DNA of 32,038 bases from Pseudoalteromonas luteoviolacea DSM 6061 (GTDB lineage: Bacteria > Pseudomonadota > Gammaproteobacteria > Enterobacterales > Alteromonadaceae). The position numbers were made by a program, and so were the translations under genes. Positions 25,698 through 32,038 of the stretch are shown here, in pieces (the first letter of the stretch is position 1; each line of letters opens with the position of its first letter). The notes under the pieces were generated by a model. That model was given only the letters and a program-made list of their open reading frames with translations, was not told the origin of the DNA and ran no database searches. Where the stretch lies: assembly GCF_001625655.1 (NCBI RefSeq), contig NZ_AUYB01000035.1, forward strand, positions 1-32,038. Direction: 5' to 3'.

Positions 25698-26336
25698 ATG
25701 AAAAACCAGTTGACGATACTTTTACCGCTACTTTTGAGCTTGGTAATGAGTGCAAAGGGTTTAGCTCAGCAACATGAACAAAGCAACATGGAAGCCCCTT
25801 TTGCAGAGTTGGCGCACAAGTTGAGTACAGAACTGATCAGTGGCATAGAAGACTTAAAAGCAGTACCTGAAACTGAGCAAGAGCAATTGGCGCTGCAAAT
25901 CGTACATAGGGAATTCGCACCACATCTTGACCTTCGTTTTTCATCCTTAAAATTATTAGGTAAACATATACGTCATTTAGAACAGCATCAAATGGCCGAG
26001 TTTACAGGTTTAATTGAAAATCAACTTATTAATATGTATGCAAAAGTTTTAATTGAATACAAAAACTCAGAGATAGCGATGCAAACCTTGCAAACAAATC
26101 AGGGGCGAAAGTTTGCTGAGGCTACTATACAGCTCAATCAAGAGAGTAGAGGCGATACGCAGTTGATACTTAAATTTAGACAAAGCGCAAAAGGCCAGTG
26201 GCGCATGTATGATGTTGTATCTAGGCAAGTATCTCAACTAAGCGTAAAGCGTCAAAGTTTGGTACTTAAGATTAGTGAGATTGGGTTTGAACAGTTAAAC
26301 AAAGAGCTGCGTCAAAGGAGTTCTAATCGAATATGA
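25698..26336 (+). CDS. Solitary MlaC/Ttg2D-like phospholipid-binding periplasmic protein
   Basis: 212 aa, close to the usual MlaC length. Signal peptide about 1-23 (ends GLAQQ). The body follows the MlaC pattern: a helical first half (IVHREFAPHLDLRFSSLKLLGKHIRHL, then EFTGLIENQLINMYAKVLIEY) and a beta-rich second half with GQWRMYDVVSRQVSQL. MlaC carries phospholipids between the outer and inner membranes. The rest of the system (mlaF, E, D, B) is absent from the window, so this may be a stand-alone paralogue. The neighbouring divergent lipid A deacylase fits an envelope-lipid theme. Assignment is by pattern. Confidence 0.75.
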   Translation: MKNQLTILLPLLLSLVMSAKGLAQQHEQSNMEAPFAELAHKLSTELISGIEDLKAVPETEQEQLALQIVHREFAPHLDLRFSSLKLLGKHIRHLEQHQMAEFTGLIENQLINMYAKVLIEYKNSEIAMQTLQTNQGRKFAEATIQLNQESRGDTQLILKFRQSAKGQWRMYDVVSRQVSQLSVKRQSLVLKISEIGFEQLNKELRQRSSNRI

Positions 26337-26373
26337 CCACCAAAAGTACGGAATATTACGGCTATAAACTTTA

Positions 26374-26410
26374 AAAGTGCAATAAAACTCAGAGAGTATT
26401 ATTGCACTTT
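26374..26410. terminator. Bidirectional terminator between mlaC-like gene and GG-leader peptide gene
   Basis: An 11-bp perfect stem, AAAGTGCAATA (26374-26384) with TATTGCACTTT (26400-26410), has a 15-nt loop. It lies between the ends of the convergent genes at 26336 and 26432 and has A and T flanks suited to both directions. Confidence 0.7.
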
Positions 26411-26431
26411 GCTGATTACTAACTGTGTTTA

Positions 26432-26611
26432 TTATTTAGTTACACAGCCATGCCAACCACCATCAGTCCAGCATATCACTGGATTTGATGGTCTACATTG
26501 TGGGTAGACTGAGTGCTCTGCACCGCCTGCAACCTGTGGGGTTGCATGGTTGGCCAGTTGGTTACTCTCATTAAGCTTTTTTAGGTTTTTCTTTTTTAAT
26601 TGTACTTTCAT
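26432..26611 (-). CDS. Short double-glycine leader peptide, candidate RiPP/bacteriocin precursor 2
   Basis: 59 aa, found by translating the minus strand. ATG 26611 has AAGGA about 9 bp upstream. The leader is MKVQLKKKNLKKLNESNQLA followed by NHATPQVAGG (GG at 29-30), strongly like precursor 1. The core of 29 residues has Cys39, Cys47 and Cys56, contains CRPSNPVIC and a Trp/Gly-rich end (CWTDGGWHGC). The last two Cys are eight residues apart in both peptides, and both cores have a Tyr shortly before the first Cys and a Cys-x-Pro...[DN]-Pro pattern. No modifying enzyme or peptidase transporter is adjacent. It could be an antimicrobial or signalling peptide, with maturation genes elsewhere in the genome. 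Confidence 0.8.
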   Translation of the reverse strand: MKVQLKKKNLKKLNESNQLANHATPQVAGGAEHSVYPQCRPSNPVICWTDGGWHGCVTK

Positions 26612-26773
26612 TTTTTATTTCCTTATGCGAGATAAACTGCTCTTACAGGTTAGGGCTGTGTTTTGCAAAAGTAAACTAAAAATTTCCATTTGTTTTTGTT
26701 TTTTGCAATATTATCTTCTCTTATGTAAATTAAAAGTATATATTTCAAAGGTATTTTCTTTTAACTAGGAAAT

Positions 26774-27769
26774 TTATTTTTCTTGCTTTCTTTGGTTTTT
26801 ATTTTCATAAAGCGCTTTATCGGCTTTTTCTAAGAGAGACTCTACTGATGTATTGGCAGTAATTTCACACACACCAAAGCTCATACCTAAAGAAACAGAG
26901 TCCATTGTTAACTTACTAGGAACTAAGTTTTGGATCCTAGCTACAAAAATATTGGCATTTTCTTCATTCATACCTGGAAGTAACAGCATGAATTCGTCGC
27001 CGCCTAAACGAAATAACTTGTCATTTCGGCGAGTGTATTCATTAATGAGCGAAACAAAACCTACCAGCATCTCATCTCCTACCCCATGGCCTAGTTTATC
27101 GTTCAAAGTTTTAAAGTTATCTAAGTCAATCATGATGATAGAGCATACCTGTGAATAGCGGCTAACGCGTTCAGACTCTAATTCAACTTGTTCAACTAGC
27201 GTCCTTCGATTAAGTGCACCAGTAAGCGGATCTTTTACAGCAACGTTTTCTGCAACCATGATTGCATCATTGTACGTTTTGACAATGACTGCACAGAGCA
27301 TCATTACAAGGCATGAGGACATAGCAGACCTTAAAGCTAATTCAACATCAAGCTGTAAAAAGCCCAGATAGGTAAGAGTTAGCCAAAATCCAGCTGTTAT
27401 TACGCAGGCCATTTTAAATGGAAACATCATAAACATACCGACCAGAAAAGCAGGTAGCCATATGACGGAAATGAGTGGAGATTGTATGGATAAGTAAACC
27501 AGCATAGCGCCTTCAACAGCACAGATTAAGAAGCACTTCCAGACACTTAGCTTACCTTGAATTAACCTAGCAGCAGTCAAAACGAGTACCGCGATGACCA
27601 CAATTACTGCCATACCTAAAGCATACTTTTGTTGCATGACGTAATGAATGGGGTAGTAGCACAGGAATGCCGAAGTCAGCAACAGTAAATAAGCTGCATA
27701 CATAGGATATCGATTTATCAATATGGGTTGTGCTTTAGTTAAAGCACCAAAACGCTCTTTTAGTTTCAA
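26774..27769 (-). CDS. Membrane-bound GGDEF diguanylate cyclase
   Basis: 331 aa. Residues about 24-165 hold five or six hydrophobic helices, a membrane sensor module of no named family. The C-terminal GGDEF domain (about 175-325) has an intact active site, GGDEF at 256-260, and an intact inhibitory I-site, RRND at 247-250, five residues upstream. It should make cyclic di-GMP and be product-inhibited. Other marks are KDPLTGALNRRTL and MIDLDNFKTLND. The start is uncertain: the longest form begins with TTG at 27769 without a clear ribosome binding site, and Met23 is an alternative. The gene is monocistronic. Confidence 0.92.
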   Translation of the reverse strand: MKLKERFGALTKAQPILINRYPMYAAYLLLLTSAFLCYYPIHYVMQQKYALGMAVIVVIAVLVLTAARLIQGKLSVWKCFLICAVEGAMLVYLSIQSPLISVIWLPAFLVGMFMMFPFKMACVITAGFWLTLTYLGFLQLDVELALRSAMSSCLVMMLCAVIVKTYNDAIMVAENVAVKDPLTGALNRRTLVEQVELESERVSRYSQVCSIIMIDLDNFKTLNDKLGHGVGDEMLVGFVSLINEYTRRNDKLFRLGGDEFMLLLPGMNEENANIFVARIQNLVPSKLTMDSVSLGMSFGVCEITANTSVESLLEKADKALYENKNQRKQEK

Positions 27770-28363
27770 TGTATTGATTGGCCGTATTGTTATGAATTAA
27801 TAGCTTAGTTTAATTGTAAGACACAAAAATAATTCATCAACCATGAGTTGTTAAGTGTTAAATTAAATATTCGTATCTGAGCTGACTAATAGGCATCAGT
27901 TGAGTTTTTTGTATTAACCTTCGGGTTGATCTTCTAGCACAAAATTGACAGTGATGGTGAGATGCGAAGCTAGGGCTAGTGCTTGTTGGTTGTCACATAA
28001 AAGATCAATTGCATTGTAAGTACATAAGCCAAATATTAGAGCGATACTCATTAATTACTGGCTGAGCCGATCTGTTTGCTTAGCTTTTTGTGTAATCAGT
28101 TGATTGGTATTTTTCATTCTCGCCCATTTTATAGTGGGACAATACAGTCGTTTTTCTTTACTAAACACGCTTATTTTTAAAAAATGGTGCGGTAATTGCT
28201 AATAATTTTAGCTGGTTCACTGAAAATACTGGCTCGGTGATATTGGTGCTAGTTTAGGCAAATTCTAGCCAGTGGAGAATTGCATAAATTAATGAGGTAA
28301 TTCATTTAACTTTTTAATCGAACTGTCGATAATATAATCAAAGATGACTAAGGAAGGATATAT
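27770..28363. other. 594-bp intergenic region between divergent genes
   Basis: No gene recognised. A UUCG-loop hairpin, ATTAACC-TTCG-GGTTGAT, lies at 27913-27930 without a T-tract. An ATATTGGTGCTA box at 28240-28251 (extended GTGCTA-GTT-TAGGCA, 28246-28260) matches the boxes upstream of the mlaC-like gene. The region presumably holds the promoters of both flanking genes. Confidence 0.5.
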
Positions 28364-29101
28364 ATGAAAGTCAATGCGAACCCGTCTGCGCTAGGAGCCG
28401 CACCAGCAGACAATACTCAAGTTAAACTAGCAAAAAGCGGTAGTGAAACAGCGTTAAGCAATACCTTATCTACACTTGAGCCCGACGTTTACCACGGTTC
28501 AAGTGGTAACGAAGAGCCCGCCACTTACGAGCGACCATTCAATATCGGTGAATCTGTAAAACAAATTGAAACCGTTGAAGAAACGATGGATCGGATCTTT
28601 GAAGCATCTTCGGAACTATACCTTGAAGGCGCTATGTACAACGCTGCAGAGTCCATGACAGCAGAATACGATAACTTTATGTCTGATTTAAGCAAGTCAA
28701 ACCCTGATTTGGCAGCGAAAGACTGGGGATTCTCAGTAGATGCCAATGGTGAAATTGCTGTGTCAGGTCAACTAAGTGATGAAGAAGCGGAGTTATTGAC
28801 TGCCAAGTTAAATAGCAATGAAGATCTCGTAAGGTATGCGAATGAAGTAAAGGATAACTTTTTGAAATTTACGGCACTAGAGCGCGGTCCAGAAGGTCAA
28901 GGTACCAGTAAGTATTGGGGTAAGTATGATGTTACCAATGAGAATTTTGGCGATATTATTAATATGAGAGAGCTTGTTGAGCAAGGCCGATATCGTGACT
29001 CTGGGAATGTCATAACAGGCAATCAGCTTAATTCCTATAATTTTGTGGAAAATATGGGAGAGCAGTTAAAAAGTAATGCACAAGTGACATATGCAGCCTA
29101 A
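28364..29101 (+). CDS. Hypothetical protein without export signal
   Basis: 245 aa; I do not recognise it. ATG 28364 has AAGGA about 10 bp upstream. There is no signal peptide or membrane helix. The first 60 residues are low in order (Ala, Ser, Thr, Glu and Pro rich), and the middle part, about 65-180, looks helical and acidic (VEETMDRIFEASSELYLEGA, LSDEEAELLTAKLNSNEDLV). The end is Asn and Gln rich. There are no Cys residues. A strong terminator follows, so it is transcribed alone. A shared upstream box with the mlaC-like gene is the only hint to its regulation. A substrate of a signal-less secretion route is possible but unsupported. Confidence 0.75.
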   Translation: MKVNANPSALGAAPADNTQVKLAKSGSETALSNTLSTLEPDVYHGSSGNEEPATYERPFNIGESVKQIETVEETMDRIFEASSELYLEGAMYNAAESMTAEYDNFMSDLSKSNPDLAAKDWGFSVDANGEIAVSGQLSDEEAELLTAKLNSNEDLVRYANEVKDNFLKFTALERGPEGQGTSKYWGKYDVTNENFGDIINMRELVEQGRYRDSGNVITGNQLNSYNFVENMGEQLKSNAQVTYAA

Positions 29102-29113
29102 ATTAACAATGAT

Positions 29114-29147
29114 TGGTCGGGCTCAGAGTGTGCCCGACCAGAGTTTT
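29114..29147. terminator. Strong convergent terminator
   Basis: A 9-bp perfect GC-rich stem, TGGTCGGGC (29114-29122) with GCCCGACCA (29132-29140), is followed by GAG and four T. It lies between the convergent genes ending at 29101 and 29152. Confidence 0.85.
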
Positions 29148-29151
29148 AAGA

Positions 29152-30522
29152 TTAAGAACGTTCGCTAGATAATAAATCTTGGTCGCAAATATGGCCTAAA
29201 TATACAAATGGCACATTTGGCCCACCAACGCCGATAGTATCAATTATTCCGTCATTATTTGCATCAATGTTAGTTGGGATAACGATCTGCCAAGCGCCAA
29301 GCTCTATTTGTGAACGCCATCTGTTTCTATAGCCAAAACTATATTCTGTGTGTTCAGTAGGATTAATGTTTGCTCTACAAGTGCCGAGACTAATGGTTTT
29401 TGAAATTCTACCGTTAGCATCCGTTGCAAAGGTATGGCGTTTGTCGTCGCTTCCTTTTACCACTCTCAAGGTTGCTGTGGCATTTTGGATTGGTGCGCCC
29501 GTTGAATCTAATAGCGTGATACCCCATGTTAAATTGCGATATGCTTGCGTTGTTAAATATGGGTTACTTTGCGCAGACAAAGGGATACGGTTTACGTTAC
29601 TTTCACCAGACACTGAGTTGTTTGAGAAAGAAGCAACAACGGAGGCTACACTTAAGTTGTAGTTAGTATTTGGGTTGTTAGCAACAGCCGTATTTGCTCT
29701 TACTCGCATTGTAACAACTTGATTTGGTTGCAAACCAGAGATAGGCACAGGTTTACTTTGTGAGATAGGTACCCAACCATTGTTAAATACTTCAAAAATG
29801 AAATCTGCTGCACCATTGTTATTAAAGTTCAGTACGATATCTTGCCCATTAACTGCTGTAAATTGGTACAAATCGATATCTGTTAAACTATCCATGTTTG
29901 CGGTAATACTATTTTGACCGTTTGATAAAGCGGTCGCTGTTGCAACAGTGTCATTAAACTCGTAACTATCTAACTGTGTTGAAACCACCGCACCAAAATT
30001 AAACGGTGAGCCGTCCGACTCTTTCACGTCCATATACCAATAGTAGTGTCCAGGCTCTGTTAACGCGACGACAGCTTCATCTGCTGTACCTGTGTTTGCG
30101 CTAGTCCCGAGTACTGTTAGAGAATCATCCGGATTATGTTTAATTACGCTAAGATCGAGGTTGGTCGCGCCGGTTTGACCAAACAACAGTGCAGTTGTTT
30201 TACTGCGCTCAGTAATTTCGAAGTGATAACAAACTGGTGAACCCGCTGTTGCACCATTCAAGGTATATTGGTTGCCGGTAGCAAGAGTTGGGCATAGCGG
30301 CGTAATAGCAGTAGGCGTTGCTTGCGCTTGAGCCGAAAAATCCAATGCGGACAGCTCCGAACTTAAGTGCGCAGCGGCAACCTGAGGTTGCTGGTTTAGC
30401 ATGTTCTTTGCAGGCGAGTATGCTTGAACATTACCTGCGGGGTTTAAATCAAATTCACTCGCATTTGCTTGAGTAAATGCTGCCAATGTAATAACCGATA
30501 AAGCGATTTTTGATAATTGCAT
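29152..30522 (-). CDS. Secreted protein with PPC-like domains and an Ig-like C-terminal part
   Basis: 456 aa. Signal peptide about 1-21 (ends QANA-SEF). Two segments resemble bacterial pre-peptidase C-terminal (PPC) domains: about 76-170 (NQYTLNGATAGSPVCYHFEI, ending GHYYWYMDV) and about 185-275 (LDSYEFNDTVATATALSNG, DIDLYQFTAVNGQDIVLNF). The region about 330-400 looks like an Ig-like repeat (WGITLLDSTGAPIQNATATL). No peptidase or other catalytic motif is visible, so this is probably a binding or structural exoprotein. AAGGA lies just before the ATG. It stands alone. Confidence 0.75.
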   Translation of the reverse strand: MQLSKIALSVITLAAFTQANASEFDLNPAGNVQAYSPAKNMLNQQPQVAAAHLSSELSALDFSAQAQATPTAITPLCPTLATGNQYTLNGATAGSPVCYHFEITERSKTTALLFGQTGATNLDLSVIKHNPDDSLTVLGTSANTGTADEAVVALTEPGHYYWYMDVKESDGSPFNFGAVVSTQLDSYEFNDTVATATALSNGQNSITANMDSLTDIDLYQFTAVNGQDIVLNFNNNGAADFIFEVFNNGWVPISQSKPVPISGLQPNQVVTMRVRANTAVANNPNTNYNLSVASVVASFSNNSVSGESNVNRIPLSAQSNPYLTTQAYRNLTWGITLLDSTGAPIQNATATLRVVKGSDDKRHTFATDANGRISKTISLGTCRANINPTEHTEYSFGYRNRWRSQIELGAWQIVIPTNIDANNDGIIDTIGVGGPNVPFVYLGHICDQDLLSSERS

Positions 30523-30992
30523 ATAATTTTCCTTATTATATTTAATTGCTTATTGGAGTAATCAATTAATCATAAATTATCGATGTCATCAAGGTTAAAA
30601 AATGAACGGTTTAGGCAGTTTTAATTAATGAAATTTACTCATTTAATTTTATCTATTGTGTTCTTTTTTTGAACATTTAAATAAGAATTATTACTAAGAA
30701 TAGCTGTGCAGTTGGTCTTCTACTATTATGATAAGTAAGGTTAATTTAGCTATTTTTGGCGATGTGTTAAAAGCTGTGTTTATTTAGAGTTGCCAAATTA
30801 AGCGCTTTTGCATAGCTGTTTTTGATAAGAAATTAGTAGTTTTTATATTGTTTAGTAAACTTAAATTATGGTTAAGAAGGGCTGTAAGCTATTTTTTTTG
30901 TAAAAATCTGAAGTTATTTTAACAAATAATATATTTAAATTATGCATAACTTCATAAACTTTTTTTGTGAAGTTATGCGTTTTATAAAACTG
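30523..30992. other. 470-bp very AT-rich intergenic region
   Basis: No gene is seen. It includes the upstream region of the PPC-like gene and the hairpin behind the lipoprotein gene at 30944-30990. Confidence 0.5.
30944..30990 (-). terminator. Long hairpin plus palindrome after the lipoprotein gene
   Basis: Perfect arms GCATAACTTCA (30944-30954) and TGAAGTTATGC (30968-30978) enclose a 13-nt loop. Next to them is the perfect palindrome GTTTTATAAAAC (30979-30990), two bases from the gene end. There is no classical T-tract after the stem on the minus strand, so its role as a terminator is uncertain. Confidence 0.45.
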
Positions 30993-31628
30993 TTACAAGG
31001 AATTTGTGTCTTGAACAGATATTTGTGGCTGCGTTTGCCATGAAAATCGGCCGTCGTAGGTTTGGCAGTTAATAACTGCACTTTTAGCGTCAGCTAGGTA
31101 TAGTTGATTCATTTTTGACGCGGGATAGGTGAAGTAGTCACTGCATTTGGCACTTTGCCCAGGTCCAATTACGACTTGTGAGCCCGCTTTTAGGGTGCAA
31201 CTTACCAACATATCTAGTGGAGAGTAACTAGGGCATATCACATTTTCCCTGCGGTATTGAGATATAGAGCCCAAGGGTTTGTCAAAAGTCCACCACTTGC
31301 CAAGTTTAGAGCCGTTATATTCACTATTCCAAGCTCGCCATATTGTGATGTCTTTTGAAGCAACAAAAACCTGTCCTTTACATAATCCTCCTTTGTCAGC
31401 TGGTTGAATAACGCCACTGGGAACTTGCGCGTTTGGGAGCAATACTAATCCGTTATGTTGCTCTATTTCGCCAATGCATTGAGCCGTTTTATTAAGCTTG
31501 TTGGTACTAGCTGAGGTCAAATTTGAAGAAGAGCAGGCCGAAAGAGCTGCGATAGTAAAAGCTACAAGCGGCAGTCTAAATGCAGTTTGCTGCTGGCTTT
31601 TGGTTAAATACTGATTTAGTAGGCGCAT
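30993..31628 (-). CDS. Putative lipoprotein of unknown function
   Basis: 211 aa. An unusually long N-region of about 20 residues precedes the hydrophobic stretch LPLVAFTIAALSAC, a lipobox with Cys32. AAGGA lies about 9 bp before ATG 31628. The mature part has further Cys residues (near IGE, GGLCKG, VICPS, VSCTL, AKCSD, INCQT) that could form disulfides in the periplasm. I do not recognise a domain. Trp-rich stretches such as TIWRAWNSEYNG and GKWWTFDKP are visible. The gene appears single. Confidence 0.7.
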   Translation of the reverse strand: MRLLNQYLTKSQQQTAFRLPLVAFTIAALSACSSSNLTSASTNKLNKTAQCIGEIEQHNGLVLLPNAQVPSGVIQPADKGGLCKGQVFVASKDITIWRAWNSEYNGSKLGKWWTFDKPLGSISQYRRENVICPSYSPLDMLVSCTLKAGSQVVIGPGQSAKCSDYFTYPASKMNQLYLADAKSAVINCQTYDGRFSWQTQPQISVQDTNSL

Positions 31629-31753
31629 ATACTTTTCCTTTGTTTGCTGTATAGACCGGTATTTTAGTATGCCAAAATTAAAAAGTATCTTTCAATACAT
31701 TACACCCGACGCGAATTTGCTGTATACAACTTGGTGATACTTGAAAGGGCATG

Positions 31754-32038
31754 TTATTTATTTTTAATGACTTGGCTATGCTTCCCTGACTCTATTAAGG
31801 CTAAAACTCGTTTTGCTTTCATTTGCGCGTTACTTTCTTCCAGCAATGAGTCACTCAGTGTCACGTCAAAGCAGCTGGTCTTGTATTGGTATTTAAACAA
31901 CGCATCGATTGCCTTTAAAAACCAATTATTTTTACTTTCTTGTTTGCTTTCTACCTGCTCTTTTTCGAAATTCTGCAGTCGAATATAGATCTCAATTGCG
32001 CGTTCAGGGTGTTGGTGGTGTAACTCCACCCAATTTAG
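31754..32038 (-). CDS. Partial protein of unknown function (C-terminal end)
   Basis: The frame is open to the window edge: the codons before the GTG at 32029 read LNW in frame, so the gene continues beyond position 32038 and only its last 94 or so residues are present. The segment is helical and charged (ERAIEIYIRLQNFEKEQVES) and has one Cys. The HPERAIEIYIRL segment recalls a TPR-type helix, but this is too little for an assignment. Confidence 0.55.
   Translation of the reverse strand, partial: LNWVELHHQHPERAIEIYIRLQNFEKEQVESKQESKNNWFLKAIDALFKYQYKTSCFDVTLSDSLLEESNAQMKAKRVLALIESGKHSQVIKNK

Noticed and set aside
27913..27930. UUCG hairpin as a terminator
   Set aside because: There is no T-tract on either strand after the stem and no gene end nearby.
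31643..31726. Direct repeat TTTGCTGTATA at 31643-31653 and 31716-31726
   Set aside because: Only 11 bp in AT-rich intergenic DNA, two copies, no link to a gene start; probably chance.

Overview
The window looks like chromosome of a marine gammaproteobacterium of the Pseudoalteromonas type. It is AT-rich, and it carries a secreted chitin-degrading locus of the kind known from that genus, many exported proteins with Ig-like and CBM5/12 modules, short double-glycine leader peptides, and PagL, MlaC, DM13 and GGDEF proteins. The genus is an inference from gene content and protein style. No tRNA, rRNA, IS element, integrase or CRISPR array was seen.

Layout. (1) Positions 1-1600: two tandem paralogous secreted proteins of unknown function carrying an 18-bp in-frame repeat (AGDSFG). 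Between them is a small, apparently frameshifted ORF with its own ribosome binding site and terminator. (2) 1656-2123: an anchored DM13-domain protein on the minus strand, then a 660-bp AT-rich regulatory gap. (3) 2786-13142: the chitin locus. It encodes a multidomain GH18 chitinase with a ChiC domain, an AA10 lytic polysaccharide monooxygenase, a ChiA-type GH18 chitinase and an M4 metalloprotease. Each protein has two CBM5/12 modules, eight in all. Together they could open crystalline chitin (LPMO), cut it (two chitinases) and strip associated protein (protease). (4) 13220-14410: a DUF418 membrane protein gene interrupted by one in-frame TAG. (5) 14650-14820: a short GG-leader peptide gene. 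A second, homologous one lies on the other strand at 26432-26611. (6) 15047-15729: two overlapping small membrane-protein genes. (7) 15815-23667: a LysR regulator divergent from a complete tripartite RND efflux operon (adaptor, pump, outer-membrane channel) followed by an MDR-type oxidoreductase. (8) 24001-27769: an unknown membrane-anchored protein, a PagL-type lipid A deacylase, a solitary MlaC-like protein, the second GG peptide and a GGDEF diguanylate cyclase. (9) 28364-32038: an unknown cytoplasmic-looking protein, a secreted PPC-like protein, an unknown lipoprotein and the end of a gene cut by the window edge.

The chitin locus is the best understood functional unit. The least explained material is the pair of homologous GG-leader peptides with a shared three-Cys core, the tandem AGDSFG proteins with the small broken ORF between them, the amber-interrupted DUF418 gene, and a short palindromic box that recurs upstream of three unrelated genes.
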